Of a DNA stretch of 64,000 nucleotides, positions 32,760 to 41,394 are shown in pieces. The position numbers and the translations under genes were made by a program. The stretch lies in assembly GCA_900552385.1 (NCBI GenBank), contig URZI01000001.1, forward strand, positions 237,919 to 301,918, read 5' to 3'. This stretch comes from an uncultured Collinsella sp. Lineage in GTDB: Bacteria > Actinomycetota > Coriobacteriia > Coriobacteriales > Coriobacteriaceae. Each line of letters begins with the position of its first letter. Position 1 is the stretch's first letter. The notes under the pieces are model-generated. The model ran no database searches, had not been told where the DNA came from, and was given only the letters and a program-made list of their open reading frames with translations.

Positions 32760-34586
32760 ATGGCAAAGGGATCAAAAAGGGAAGGCGGCGGTATCGGCGA
32801 GCTGCTTGCATATGCCGGCGACCGTAAATTCCTAACGTATTTGGGCATGGCGCTCTCGGCGCTCTCGCAGCTGCTGAGCTTTGGCCCGTACGTGTGCATT
32901 TGGCTTGTCGCGCGCGATCTGATTGCCGTGGCACCTAACTGGAGCGAAGCCACTAACATCGCGATGTACGGTTGGTGGGCCGTGGGGTTTGCCCTGGCAA
33001 GCATCGTAGCTTATTTCGCAGGCCTCATGTGCACGCACCTGTCTGCGTTTCGCTGCGCGTCCAATATCCGCAAGACTGCGAGCGAGCACCTGCTTAAACT
33101 GCCGCTTGGCTACTTTGACACGCACGCCACCGGTGAGCTGCGTCGTGTTGTAGACGGGTGTGCCGCCTCCACCGAGACTTTGCTCGCACACATGCTGCCC
33201 GATATCGCAGGCGCCGTCGCCATGGTCGTGGGCTTGCTCGTGCTGCTTTTCGCCCTCGATTGGCGCTTGGGCGCGGCATGCCTCATCTCGGTGGCCATTT
33301 CGTTTGGCGCCATGGCCACCATGATGAGCGGCAAAGGCGCCGAGTTCATGAAGGCCTACATGGGAGCGCTGGTCAAGATGAACAAGACCGGCACCGAATA
33401 CGTACGAGGCATCCCCGTGGTCAAGGTGTTTCAGCAGACGGTCTACTCCTTTAAGGCCTTCCACGATGCGATCGCCGAATACGCCGACATGGCACAAAAC
33501 TATGCGGGCACGTTCTGCCGAGGTCCGCAGGTACTCAACCTTACCACGCTCAACGGCCTCGTGGCATTCCTGTTGCCCGTGGCGTTGCTGTTGGCGCCGG
33601 GCGAGACGGACTTCGCGCATTTTATGGCCAACTTCACGTTTTACGCGATATTTTCGGCCGTGGTACCGACGGCCATGACCAAGCTCATGTTTGTGGGCGA
33701 GGCCTCTCAGATGAGTGCCGATTCGCTGGCTCGTATTCGAAGCGTCATGGATTCCAAGCAGCTCTCCGTGTCCGCCCAACCCAAGCACCCTGCCGGCGGC
33801 GACGTGCGATTTGAGGACGTGAGCTTTACGTACGAGGGTGCCGAAGCACCTGCCGTTAGCCATGTGAGTTTTAGCGTTTCCGCGGGTAGCACCCTCGCCC
33901 TGGTGGGTCCCTCGGGTGGCGGTAAGTCAACCTGCGCAAGCCTGATCCCGCGTTTTTGGGATGTCTCCTCGGGTCGAGTGCTCGTAGGCGGTGTGGACGT
34001 TCGCGATATGGATCCGCACGAGCTTATGGACCAGGTCGCCTTTGTGTTCCAGACCAACCAGCTGTTCCGGCAAACACTTGCCGATAACGTGCGCGCCTCC
34101 AAGCCTACGGCCACTGACGACGAAGTGCGTGCGGCCCTCTCCGCAGCTCAGTGCGACGACATTGTGGCCAAGCTCCCACAGGGCATCAATACCATGCTCG
34201 GTGCCGGCGGAGCATATCTTTCGGGCGGCGAGGTCCAGCGCGTGGCACTCGCCCGCGCGATCCTTAAAGACGCGCCTATCGTGGTGCTCGATGAGGCCAC
34301 GGCGTTTGCCGATCCCGAGAACGAGGCGCTCATCCAGCGCGTCTTTAGCAAGCTGGCGGCTGGTCGCACAGTCATTATGATTGCGCACCGACTCTCGACT
34401 GTGGTGGGCGCAGACCAAATCGTGGTGCTCAACCAGGGCAGCGTGCAGGAGTCGGGTACCCATGCCGAGTTGCTGTCCCAAGAGGGTCTGTATGCCAAGA
34501 TGTGGGCCGAATACGAACAGGCCGCGAGCTGGAAAATCACTGCAGCGACCGCGGATGCCGCCGTCACGAAGGGAGGCGAGGCCTAA
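32760..34586 (+). CDS. ABC transporter, fused permease and ATPase (YbtP-like half)
   Basis: 608 residues from ATG 32760, with AGAAAGGA upstream. An exporter-fold membrane domain with six helices (about 20-320) precedes the nucleotide-binding domain (about 345-590). The latter has Walker A GPSGGGKST, Q-loop FVFQTNQLF, signature LSGGEVQRVALARAIL, Walker B IVVLDEATAFADPENE and the H-loop AHRLS. The Asp of the usual SALD D-loop is replaced in AFAD. Its stop is immediately followed by the ATG of the second half transporter, so the two form a heterodimer. With the AraC neighbour, uptake of a siderophore-iron complex is a reasonable guess. Confidence 0.9.
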   Translation: MAKGSKREGGGIGELLAYAGDRKFLTYLGMALSALSQLLSFGPYVCIWLVARDLIAVAPNWSEATNIAMYGWWAVGFALASIVAYFAGLMCTHLSAFRCASNIRKTASEHLLKLPLGYFDTHATGELRRVVDGCAASTETLLAHMLPDIAGAVAMVVGLLVLLFALDWRLGAACLISVAISFGAMATMMSGKGAEFMKAYMGALVKMNKTGTEYVRGIPVVKVFQQTVYSFKAFHDAIAEYADMAQNYAGTFCRGPQVLNLTTLNGLVAFLLPVALLLAPGETDFAHFMANFTFYAIFSAVVPTAMTKLMFVGEASQMSADSLARIRSVMDSKQLSVSAQPKHPAGGDVRFEDVSFTYEGAEAPAVSHVSFSVSAGSTLALVGPSGGGKSTCASLIPRFWDVSSGRVLVGGVDVRDMDPHELMDQVAFVFQTNQLFRQTLADNVRASKPTATDDEVRAALSAAQCDDIVAKLPQGINTMLGAGGAYLSGGEVQRVALARAILKDAPIVVLDEATAFADPENEALIQRVFSKLAAGRTVIMIAHRLSTVVGADQIVVLNQGSVQESGTHAELLSQEGLYAKMWAEYEQAASWKITAATADAAVTKGGEA

Positions 34587-36344
34587 ATGTTCGCCTCATT
34601 CCAAAAGAAGTATTTCCTATCCGATAAAGGCGTCGCCGGCGTAAAACGCGGCATTTTCTGGACCACGCTCACCAATCTCATTACCATGGCCGGCATGGGC
34701 TTTTTATTCCTGGTTATGGCCGGCTTTGTCGAGCATCTCGCCAGCGGGGCTGACCTGCCGGATGCCCTGCCGATCGTGGGTGGCCTCCTGGTCTTTTTCG
34801 TGTTGCTCTTTGCCTCTAACTGGCAGCAGTATTACTACACCTACTGCATCTTTTACGAGGAGTGCGGCAAGCAGCGTATGGAGATCGCCGAGCGCTTGCG
34901 CAAACTGCCGCTGTCGTTTTTTGGTCGTCGTGATCTGGCCGATTTAACCGAGACTATCATGGGCGACGTCCAGGCCATGGAGCACGCCTACAGCCACGTG
35001 CTGGGAGAGCTTTGGGGTGCCATCATCGCAAGCGCCATTGTGTTCGTGGCGTCGCTGTTCTTTTGCTGGCAGCTGGCGATCGCGGCGTTTTGGAGCGTTC
35101 CCGTGGCCTTTGCCGTGCTGTATCTAACACGCGGCCCCATGACCCCGGTGTTCGATCGCGTGCGCGCCGAGAAGGTCAAGGTTACCGAGGCGATTCAAGA
35201 GACGCTCGACTGCGTTCGCGAGATCCGCGCCACCAACCAGGAGGCCCATTATCTTGAGAGTCTCAACGCCGTGATCGATGCCGAGGAGCGCGAGACCACC
35301 AAGGGCGAGCTCGCTAACGGGCTTTTGGTCAACTCCGCCTTTGTCATCCTGCGTCTGGGCATTGCCACCACGCTGGTTACGGGTGCCGCGGTGGTCGCCT
35401 CCGGGCAGGTCGACTTTTTGGTGATGTTTGCCTTCCTGCTTATGGTGAGCCGTATCTATGCGCCCTTTGACCAGGCGTTAATGTTAATGTCCGAGCTGTT
35501 TGCCGCCGAGTCGTCTGCCAAGCGCATGCGTTCCATCATGGAAGAGCCTGTGGCGCGGGGCAGCGAGAAATTTGAGCCCGCGGGTCACGATGTGGTGTTC
35601 GATCACGTGGCATTTGGCTATGGTGCGGGCGAGGACGGACGCGCCGGCGAGAAAGTTCTTACCGATGTGAGCTTCACCGCCAAGGAAGGCGAGGTCACGG
35701 CACTGGTCGGTCCTTCGGGTTCCGGTAAGTCTACGGTGAGCCGCCTGGCCGCGCGCTTTTGGGATGCCACTGCGGGCAAGGTTACCGTGGGCGGTGTGGA
35801 TGTTGCGTGTGTGGATCCCGAGGTGCTGCTGCGCGACTACGCCATTGTGTTCCAAGACGTGCTGCTATTTGACGACACGGTGATGGGAAACATCCGCCTC
35901 GGGCGTCGTGATGCCACCGATGAGGAAGTGCTTGCGGCCGCGCGTGCCGCCAACTGTGACGAGTTTGTGAGCCGCATGCCGCAGGGCTACGACACCATGA
36001 TCGGCGAGAACGGCTCCAAGCTGTCCGGCGGCGAGCGCCAGCGCATCTCTATCGCCCGTGCGCTGCTCAAAGACGCGCCTATCGTGCTGTTGGACGAGGC
36101 GACGGCGAGCTTGGATGTGGAGAACGAGACCGTGGTACAGCAGGCGCTCTCCCGTCTGCTTGCAGGTAAGACGGTTATCGTTATTGCCCACCGTATGCGT
36201 ACGGTGGAAAATGCCGACAAAATCGTTGTGCTCAAGGATGGAGTGGTTGCCGAACAGGGCACCCCGGCGCAGCTCAAGGCGGCAGGTGGAGAATTCGCCC
36301 GCATGGTAGCGCTGCAAAAGGAAGCGGCTGCCTGGCAGCTGTAG
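34587..36344 (+). CDS. ABC transporter, fused permease and ATPase (YbtQ-like half)
   Basis: 585 residues, starting at the base after the stop of its partner, with GGAGGCG inside the partner's last codons. The membrane domain spans about 20-310. The ATPase domain has Walker A GPSGSGKST, FQDVLLFDDTV, signature LSGGERQRISIARALL, Walker B IVLLDEATASLDVENE and H-loop AHRMR. Both catalytic sites look intact, unlike strongly asymmetric heterodimers. It is the second gene of the operon; a family C palindrome follows 4 bases after the stop and may end transcription. Confidence 0.9.
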   Translation: MFASFQKKYFLSDKGVAGVKRGIFWTTLTNLITMAGMGFLFLVMAGFVEHLASGADLPDALPIVGGLLVFFVLLFASNWQQYYYTYCIFYEECGKQRMEIAERLRKLPLSFFGRRDLADLTETIMGDVQAMEHAYSHVLGELWGAIIASAIVFVASLFFCWQLAIAAFWSVPVAFAVLYLTRGPMTPVFDRVRAEKVKVTEAIQETLDCVREIRATNQEAHYLESLNAVIDAEERETTKGELANGLLVNSAFVILRLGIATTLVTGAAVVASGQVDFLVMFAFLLMVSRIYAPFDQALMLMSELFAAESSAKRMRSIMEEPVARGSEKFEPAGHDVVFDHVAFGYGAGEDGRAGEKVLTDVSFTAKEGEVTALVGPSGSGKSTVSRLAARFWDATAGKVTVGGVDVACVDPEVLLRDYAIVFQDVLLFDDTVMGNIRLGRRDATDEEVLAAARAANCDEFVSRMPQGYDTMIGENGSKLSGGERQRISIARALLKDAPIVLLDEATASLDVENETVVQQALSRLLAGKTVIVIAHRMRTVENADKIVVLKDGVVAEQGTPAQLKAAGGEFARMVALQKEAAAWQL

Positions 36345-36348
36345 GAAT

Positions 36349-36375
36349 GTGACAAAGGGACAGTCCCTTTGTCAC
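36349..36375. repeat. 27-bp palindrome, family C, copy 2
   Basis: GTGACAAAGGGA-CAG-TCCCTTTGTCAC, a perfect 12-bp dyad. Only the middle base of the loop differs from copy 1. Confidence 0.85.
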
Positions 36376-36531
36376 ATTGAGTTCACCCCCATAGTTTCCA
36401 AAAAGTTAACCTTTGTTGACCTTAATAGTTAGATAAACTAAACTATTTTCCAAAAGTGTGCTCGAGCAAACTTGTTTACTCGGGTGCTGAGGCACCGTGC
36501 CGCGTCCAATGCGGCAAAAGGGAGAAGCAAC

Positions 36532-36777
36532 ATGAAGAAGTCGACGTTTAACACCTTGCTTGTCGGTGGCGGTTTTCTGCTTGGCACGGCCGGCATCAAG
36601 CTGCTCACCAGCGCTCCGGTAAAGAACGCCTGCGTGCAGGGCATCGCGTGCGGTATGCGCGTCAAGAACTGCTACCAGGACATGGTCGAGCAGGCCAAGG
36701 CCAATGTCGATGACATGGTTGCCGAGGCGGCCTACATCACCCAGAGCGAGGCCGCTGCTGATGAGGCAGCCGAGTAA
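36532..36777 (+). CDS. Small membrane protein preceding a P1B ATPase (DUF6110/DUF1490-like, PacL-like)
   Basis: 81 residues from ATG 36532, with AAAAGGGAG upstream. An N-terminal hydrophobic helix (TLLVGGGFLLGTAGIKLL, about 8-25) is followed by ACGMRVKNCYQDMVEQAKANVDDMVAEA and an acidic tail. It lies 18 bases before the metal ATPase gene. This is the arrangement of mycobacterial PacL proteins (DUF1490), which scaffold P1B ATPases. The metal-binding His/Asp tail described for PacL is not present; only cysteines (three) and acidic residues are seen. The context is strong and the identity moderate. Confidence 0.65.
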   Translation: MKKSTFNTLLVGGGFLLGTAGIKLLTSAPVKNACVQGIACGMRVKNCYQDMVEQAKANVDDMVAEAAYITQSEAAADEAAE

Positions 36778-36795
36778 CACTCCCAGGCACAAACT

Positions 36796-38871
36796 ATGAG
36801 ATTCTCGATTATTAGCGAGATCCCCGGCAGGACCCGTCTTCAATTGGCGGGTCCTGTGCCAGAGAGCGATCTCGACGCACTTCTTAAGCTCAGCAGCGAA
36901 ATCGATGGCGTGCGCAAAGTGCGCGTGTATGGCCGTATTGGCCAGATGGCGCTGGAATACGACGAGCCGCGCCGCGTAAGCGTGCTCGACGCCTTGGGCG
37001 CACTCGATGCTCAAGCTATCGCCGATGCCAAGTCGGGCTACGTGATGCAACTTGAGCCGCGCAAGCACAAGCTCGTCATGGATCTGGCGACACTCGTCGG
37101 TGCCCATTACGCACGTCGCTGGTTCTTGCCCACGCCCCTGCGTGCGGTGTTTGTCGTGGCCGGTTACGTGACCTTTTTGCGCGCTGCCCTTCATGAGCTG
37201 GCGCAGCCACGCCTGACCGTTCCTGTGCTCGACGCTTCGGCCATCGGCATCTCGTTTGTCAAACGCGACGTCGACACCGCGGGCCAGACGATGTTCCTGC
37301 TCAACGTGGGCGAGCTGCTTGAGGACTACACGCGCGCCATGAGCGAAAACGAGCTCATCAACTCGCTGCTCGACGTGCCCGATAAGGCACAAAAAGTGGT
37401 CGGCGACACTGAGGTAAGCGTTGCCGCCACCGAGCTCGAGCCCGGCGATCTGGTCGCCGTACGCACTGGCATGTCCATCTGCATCGACGGTGTTGTCGAG
37501 CAGGGGAGCGCTATGGTCAACCAGGCGACCCTGACTGGCGAGCCGCTGGCCGTCGAGCGCAGCGTGGGCGACGACGTGTTCGCCGGCACCGTCGTGGAAG
37601 ATGGCAGCATCTTGGTGCGTGTGCGCGCCAATACGGCGCAAACCAAGCTGCGCTCGATCGTCTCACTCGTGCAGACGGCCGATTCGCTCAAGTCCGAGGG
37701 CCAGTCGCACATGGAGGACCTTGCCAACAAGATCGTCCCGTGGAACTTCCTGCTCGCGGGCCTGGTTGCGCTTACCACCCGCAGCCTCATCAAGACCTCG
37801 GCGGCGCTGATGGTCGACTACTCGTGCGCACTCAAACTCACGGGTTCCGTCGCCGTCATGACTGCCATGAGCGACGCTGCCAAGATGGGCGTCATGGTCA
37901 AGGGCGCGAAGTACTTTGAGTCGTTTGCCAAGGCCGACACCATTGTGTTTGATAAGACCGGCACGCTCACCGAGGCACAGCCGCGTCTTGCCTGCGTGCT
38001 CACCACCGATGGCTGGAGCGAGGACGAGATCCTGCGCCTTTCTGCCTGCTTGGAGGAGCATTTCCCGCATCCGGTGGCGCGTGCCGTGGTCAACGCCGCC
38101 CGCGAGCGCGGGCTCGAGCACCGCGAGCGCCATGCTGCGGTCGAGTATATCGTGGCACACGGCATCGCTTCGTCCATCGAGGGACGTCGCGCGATTATCG
38201 GCTCGGCGCACTTTGTGTTTGAGGATGAGGGTGCGCAGCTCGAGTCCGACATCAAGGAGCAAATCGAGCTCCAGATGCAGGGCCTGTCGCCGCTATATCT
38301 GGCGGTCGACGGTACCGTTGTGGGCGTGCTCGGTATCGAGGACCCGCTTAAGCCCGGGGTCCGTGAGGCCATCGCCGACCTGCATGCGTTGGGCGTTAAG
38401 CACGTGGTCATGCTCACGGGCGACTCGGAGCGCACGGCCGAGCGCATTGCTCGCGAGGCGGGAGTCGACGAGTTCAAGGCCGAACTGCTGCCTGAGGACA
38501 AGTACGCTTATGTGGAGCGGATTAAGCGTGAGGGGCGCCACGTTGCCATGGTGGGCGACGGCGTCAACGATTCGCCGGCGCTCGGTTTAGCCGACGTGGG
38601 CCTGGCGATGGGTGGCGGAAGCGACATCGCCAAGGAGGTCGCCGATATCATCCTGACCGATACGGATCTGGCCGCAATCGTGCGCCTGCGCCGCATGAGC
38701 CAGGGGCTTATCGACCGTCTGACGAGTTCGTATTCCAAGGTGATGCTCACCAACTCGGCGCTGTTGGCATTGGGTATTACCGGCATGATCACTCCGCAGA
38801 CGTCGTCACTACTGCACAACGGCTCGACGATTGCCTACAGCCTGAGCAACGCGAAGGCGTATCTGCGCTAG
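36796..38871 (+). CDS. Heavy-metal-transporting P1B-type ATPase
   Basis: 691 residues from ATG 36796. A short ferredoxin-like N-terminal domain without a CxxC pair (residues 1-70, PGRTRLQLAG) is followed by membrane helices, the actuator loop (LTGEPLAVE), the P-domain DKTGTLTEAQ (phosphorylated Asp), the N-domain HP motif (HFPHPVA) and the hinge GDGVNDSPALGLADVGLAMG. The metal-site motif in the central helix reads SCALKLTG in place of CPC/CPS. This, and the PacL-like gene in front, point to a CtpC-type (Mn/Zn) rather than a copper pump, but the metal is inferred. The gene ends at a terminator. Confidence 0.9.
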   Translation: MRFSIISEIPGRTRLQLAGPVPESDLDALLKLSSEIDGVRKVRVYGRIGQMALEYDEPRRVSVLDALGALDAQAIADAKSGYVMQLEPRKHKLVMDLATLVGAHYARRWFLPTPLRAVFVVAGYVTFLRAALHELAQPRLTVPVLDASAIGISFVKRDVDTAGQTMFLLNVGELLEDYTRAMSENELINSLLDVPDKAQKVVGDTEVSVAATELEPGDLVAVRTGMSICIDGVVEQGSAMVNQATLTGEPLAVERSVGDDVFAGTVVEDGSILVRVRANTAQTKLRSIVSLVQTADSLKSEGQSHMEDLANKIVPWNFLLAGLVALTTRSLIKTSAALMVDYSCALKLTGSVAVMTAMSDAAKMGVMVKGAKYFESFAKADTIVFDKTGTLTEAQPRLACVLTTDGWSEDEILRLSACLEEHFPHPVARAVVNAARERGLEHRERHAAVEYIVAHGIASSIEGRRAIIGSAHFVFEDEGAQLESDIKEQIELQMQGLSPLYLAVDGTVVGVLGIEDPLKPGVREAIADLHALGVKHVVMLTGDSERTAERIAREAGVDEFKAELLPEDKYAYVERIKREGRHVAMVGDGVNDSPALGLADVGLAMGGGSDIAKEVADIILTDTDLAAIVRLRRMSQGLIDRLTSSYSKVMLTNSALLALGITGMITPQTSSLLHNGSTIAYSLSNAKAYLR

Positions 38872-38895
38872 CAGACGTGTTCGCCCACGTTATCT

Positions 38896-38941
38896 GGCCT
38901 GCGCCCAGACGGCATCGGTGTCGTCCGGGCGCAGGCCTTTT
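38896..38941 (+). terminator. Terminator after the P1B ATPase gene
   Basis: GGCCTGCGCCC (38896-38906) pairs with GGGCGCAGGCC (38927-38937), followed by TTTT. Confidence 0.9.
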
Positions 38942-38945
38942 GCAT

Positions 38946-38994
38946 TTGAACATTTGCTAACTTCTCTATATAGTGTTGCTAGCAAGGCTAGCAA
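38946..38994 (+). promoter_or_regulatory. Promoter and operator of the VapBC-like pair
   Basis: TTGAAC (38946-38951) and TATAGT (38969-38974) are 17 bases apart. Directly downstream is the perfect dyad TTGCTAGC-AAG-GCTAGCAA (38976-38994), placed so that a bound antitoxin-toxin complex would block transcription. Confidence 0.7.
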
Positions 38995-39014
38995 TTGAAG
39001 GGAGCAAGATCGAC

Positions 39015-39368
39015 GTGGGTGCTGTTAGCGGCATGGCGCAGGTGAACGTTCGCGTGGATCGCCAGGTCAAGGATCATGCGGAGGAAGTGTTGCGGCTTTC
39101 GGGCAGATCACTGCCCGAGCTTATCAAAAAGGTGGTGGCCAAGGTCGCGCAGGGTGGCGGTCAGTGCGAGGAAGTGCTTGCGGCCGTCGACGACCGGCAG
39201 CAGACCGTCGCGCACGATACTCCGTTCGCCGCATCATGGGCGGCGGCGGATCAGCTTTACGCGGACCTGGGCATCGCTACGTCGTCCGTGTCCGACGATC
39301 GTGATTGGGACGCAATCTATTCCGAAGCCATGGACGAGCGCTACCGCCAAAAGGGGATGATCCTGTGA
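39015..39368 (+). CDS. Antitoxin of a VapBC-like toxin-antitoxin pair
   Basis: 117 residues from a GTG at 39015, with AAGGGAG about 10 bases upstream; an ATG at 39033 is an alternative. The segment AQVNVRVDRQVKDHAEEVLRLSGRSLPELIKKVVAKVAQ looks like a RelB/DinJ-type ribbon-helix-helix. The acidic C-terminal part (SVSDDRDWDAIYSEAMDERYR) should bind the toxin. It overlaps the PIN toxin start by 4 bases (GTGA). The dyad in its promoter supports autoregulation. Confidence 0.75.
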   Translation: MGAVSGMAQVNVRVDRQVKDHAEEVLRLSGRSLPELIKKVVAKVAQGGGQCEEVLAAVDDRQQTVAHDTPFAASWAAADQLYADLGIATSSVSDDRDWDAIYSEAMDERYRQKGMIL

Positions 39369-39880
39369 GCGGGTCTCCCCTCAAAATAATGGTGGACGCC
39401 AACGTATGGGTCGATTCGTTTTGCGCCGACCATGCCGAGTCGCTTGCCGCACGTGCGTTTATTGGGCAGGCGACGGAGGCGGGGGCATTGCTGTTCTTTC
39501 CGGTGCATATCGCCAAGGACGTGCTGTACGTTGTCCAACACGAGCTGAAGCGTAGCGTTCTTGCCAGTGGGGGAGCGCTCGACGAGGCATCTGCCCGCGC
39601 AATTGGCGATGCGGCGTTGGCGTTTGTTCGGAACATGACCGAAAACGCCACGGCCGTGGGCGCGGATGCATCCGATCTGTGGCTAGCCGACAAATATCTG
39701 ACGCTCCATCGCGATTACGAGGACAACTTGGTGCTCGCCGCGTGCAAGCGCGCACAGGTCGATTACTTGGTGACCAACGATCCCAAGCTGCTCGAACATG
39801 CCGATCTTGCAGCAAAGACCCCGCGCCAAATGATGCCGATTCTTGCTTTAGCCGAACACGGCGGCGCGGCTATCGGTTGA
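39365..39880 (+). CDS. PIN-domain toxin (VapC-like ribonuclease)
   Basis: 171 residues from the GTG at 39365, which overlaps the antitoxin stop. PIN landmarks are the first Asp in IMVDANVWVDSF, a conserved HRDYEDNLVLAACKRA helix with the third acidic residue, and LVTNDPKLL with the last Asp. These residues bind Mg/Mn for RNA cleavage; VapC toxins cut tRNA or rRNA. It is slightly longer than typical VapC, closer to the COG1848/COG2405-like PIN group. The target RNA is unknown. Confidence 0.8.
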   Translation: MSGSPLKIMVDANVWVDSFCADHAESLAARAFIGQATEAGALLFFPVHIAKDVLYVVQHELKRSVLASGGALDEASARAIGDAALAFVRNMTENATAVGADASDLWLADKYLTLHRDYEDNLVLAACKRAQVDYLVTNDPKLLEHADLAAKTPRQMMPILALAEHGGAAIG

Positions 39881-39938
39881 CGCGAACTGTTTGCAGGCCT
39901 CTTGGACGACGATGCGCCAAGGGACCCGCGTCTGCTAT

Positions 39939-40373
39939 TTACAAAAGCTCGGCCTTAATGGCGGGACTTTCTGCGAGCTGCTCGGCTGCCTTTTCGTCGG
40001 AACCGTTTAGTGCTGCCAGGCTGCGGTAGACCCACTCGTTGACCTGGGTGTTCTTGACGCCTGCGGTCTGCATAAGGGCGCCTGCCTCGCGGATTGCTGC
40101 AAACAGATCGGCTTTGGGACCCGCGAGCTCGACCTCGATGCCGTGGTAGGCGGCCACGCCGCGGTTCTCGCTCACGTGGTCGATAAAGCCCTCGACGGTC
40201 TCGAGCTGCTGGGCGAGGGCTGCATCATCGTCAGCGTCCAGCGCAACAAGGGCGTTCGATACCGTGAGGGCGGGATGTACGCAGGGGACAAAGCCTTCGA
40301 TGACATCCATAGCTTCGGTAATGGTTGAGCCCAGGCCTGCGAGGGCATTGACGAGTTGCTGCTTAGTATCCAT
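39939..40373 (-). CDS. Conserved hypothetical protein
   Basis: 144 residues with a clear ribosome site (GAAAGGAC) before the ATG at 40373. The protein is acidic and mostly helical (MDTKQQLVNALAGLGSTITEAMDVIEGFVPCVHPAL...GVKNTQVNEWVYRSLAALNGSDEKAAEQLAESPAIKAELL), with no membrane segment and no motif I recognise. It stands alone between the convergent PIN toxin and the divergent ssrA. It might be a small cytoplasmic structural or adaptor protein; no function is proposed. Confidence 0.7.
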   Translation of the reverse strand: MDTKQQLVNALAGLGSTITEAMDVIEGFVPCVHPALTVSNALVALDADDDAALAQQLETVEGFIDHVSENRGVAAYHGIEVELAGPKADLFAAIREAGALMQTAGVKNTQVNEWVYRSLAALNGSDEKAAEQLAESPAIKAELL

Positions 40374-40610
40374 AACGGTCCTTTCGACGGGTCAATTTTG
40401 CTTGGCGAAAATATACGTGACGCGATCGGTAACAAAAGTGCGAAGTGCGGCGCACATTGGGGTCTTCACAGCTCGTGCATAGAACAGCTGTCCGCTTTCA
40501 GAACGTGGTAAGATAACACTCCACAAGCGGGGCTCGCCCCGCATGTTCCTTGAAAAGTCGACGGGTGTTGGGTGCTCGTGCCCAATGCCATCCAGACTTT
40601 CCCGACATTC

Positions 40611-40974
40611 GGGGGCGACTGGTTTCGACACGATAGCTCTGAGAGAGGAAGCAAGCCGAGGTCTCCTCGCCTCGTTAAACAGGGGTACCGTCAAATTGAA
40701 TTGACAACAACTCTTCTTTTGAGCCTATGGCTCTCGCTGCTTAATTTATAGCGGCGCGTCAACCCGGTGATTTCCCCGCCACCGGTGCGACGTCATTTTA
40801 GGGGAATGCTCCTGCGCACGTAATCGGTATGGCGCAGGCTAAGACCGAACCGGTTAGGACGCCGCGAGCGTGTCGCTGCGCGCAAAGCGTCCGAGACTAA
40901 ACCAGCGACTGAGCTTGGAGATGCCAATCAGGGGGCTTTCGCGGACCGGAGTTCGATTCTCCGCGCCTCCACCA
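40611..40974 (+). ncRNA. ssrA: Transfer-messenger RNA (tmRNA)
   Basis: The 5' end GGGGGCGACTGGTTTCGACA and the 3' end GGAGTTCGATTCTCC...CGCCTCCACCA form the tRNA-like acceptor (7 bp) and T arm with an encoded CCA. The tag-reading frame at 40703-40744 reads GAC AAC AAC TCT ... GCT CTC GCT GCT TAA and ends in the typical Met-Ala-Leu-Ala-Ala degradation signal. tmRNA rescues stalled ribosomes with SmpB and tags the unfinished peptide. The prophage begins about 105 bases after its 3' end; ssrA 3' ends are common phage attachment sites. Confidence 0.97.
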
Positions 40975-41042
40975 ACTGTTCAGTAGGCGAACACATACGC
41001 GTGCTCGTCGTTAGGCGGGCGTTCGTATTGCTCGTCAGATAG

Positions 41043-41075
41043 AAAGAAGCCGCTCCATACGGGGCGGCTTCTTTG
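41043..41075. terminator. Bidirectional terminator between ssrA and the prophage lysis end
   Basis: AAAGAAGCCGC (41043-41053) pairs with GCGGCTTCTTT (41064-41074); A-rich on one side and T-rich on the other. It can serve ssrA on the plus strand and the phage late operon on the minus strand. Confidence 0.85.
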
Positions 41076-41079
41076 CGTT

Positions 41080-41391
41080 CTAGGCCTGCGGCATGATCTC
41101 CTGCTCGCCGTCCTCGTCCATGTACGGCATGAGGAACACGCCGCCCTGCTCGGTGGTAAGCAGCAGGTACTCGCGGTTGTGCTCGTCGCACACGATTTCC
41201 TGGCCGATGCCCTCGGGCAGGTCGTATATGGGGCCGTCCGTGCGGGCTTGCCTCACGGTCACGTCTTGCGCTCCCATGGCCTGCGACGCGCAGCTGGCGG
41301 CGGCCAGGACGATGAACAGCAGGACGACCGCCGCGAGGATGGGGCCGCACCCGCCGTTGCGCTCCTCGTCTGCGGGGCTCGGGTACGGCAT
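41080..41391 (-). CDS. Small phage membrane protein, DUF6440-like
   Basis: 103 residues, the last gene of the phage late cluster. A hydrophobic helix (GPILAAVVLLFIVLAAASCAS, about 15-36) is followed by an outer domain with EIVCDEHNREYLLLTTEQGGVFLMPYMDEDGEQEI, which resembles the short beta domain of DUF6440 proteins often found near phage lysis genes. The Cys at the end of the helix could be a lipobox remnant. It lies 3 bases after the amidase. Role unknown, perhaps lysis accessory or lysogenic conversion. Confidence 0.55.
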   Translation of the reverse strand: MPYPSPADEERNGGCGPILAAVVLLFIVLAAASCASQAMGAQDVTVRQARTDGPIYDLPEGIGQEIVCDEHNREYLLLTTEQGGVFLMPYMDEDGEQEIMPQA

Positions 41392-41394
41392 GGC

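Noticed and set aside
40975..41079. Phage integrase or excisionase near ssrA
   Set aside because: No frame of suitable size or motif lies between ssrA and the first phage gene; only a terminator is visible.
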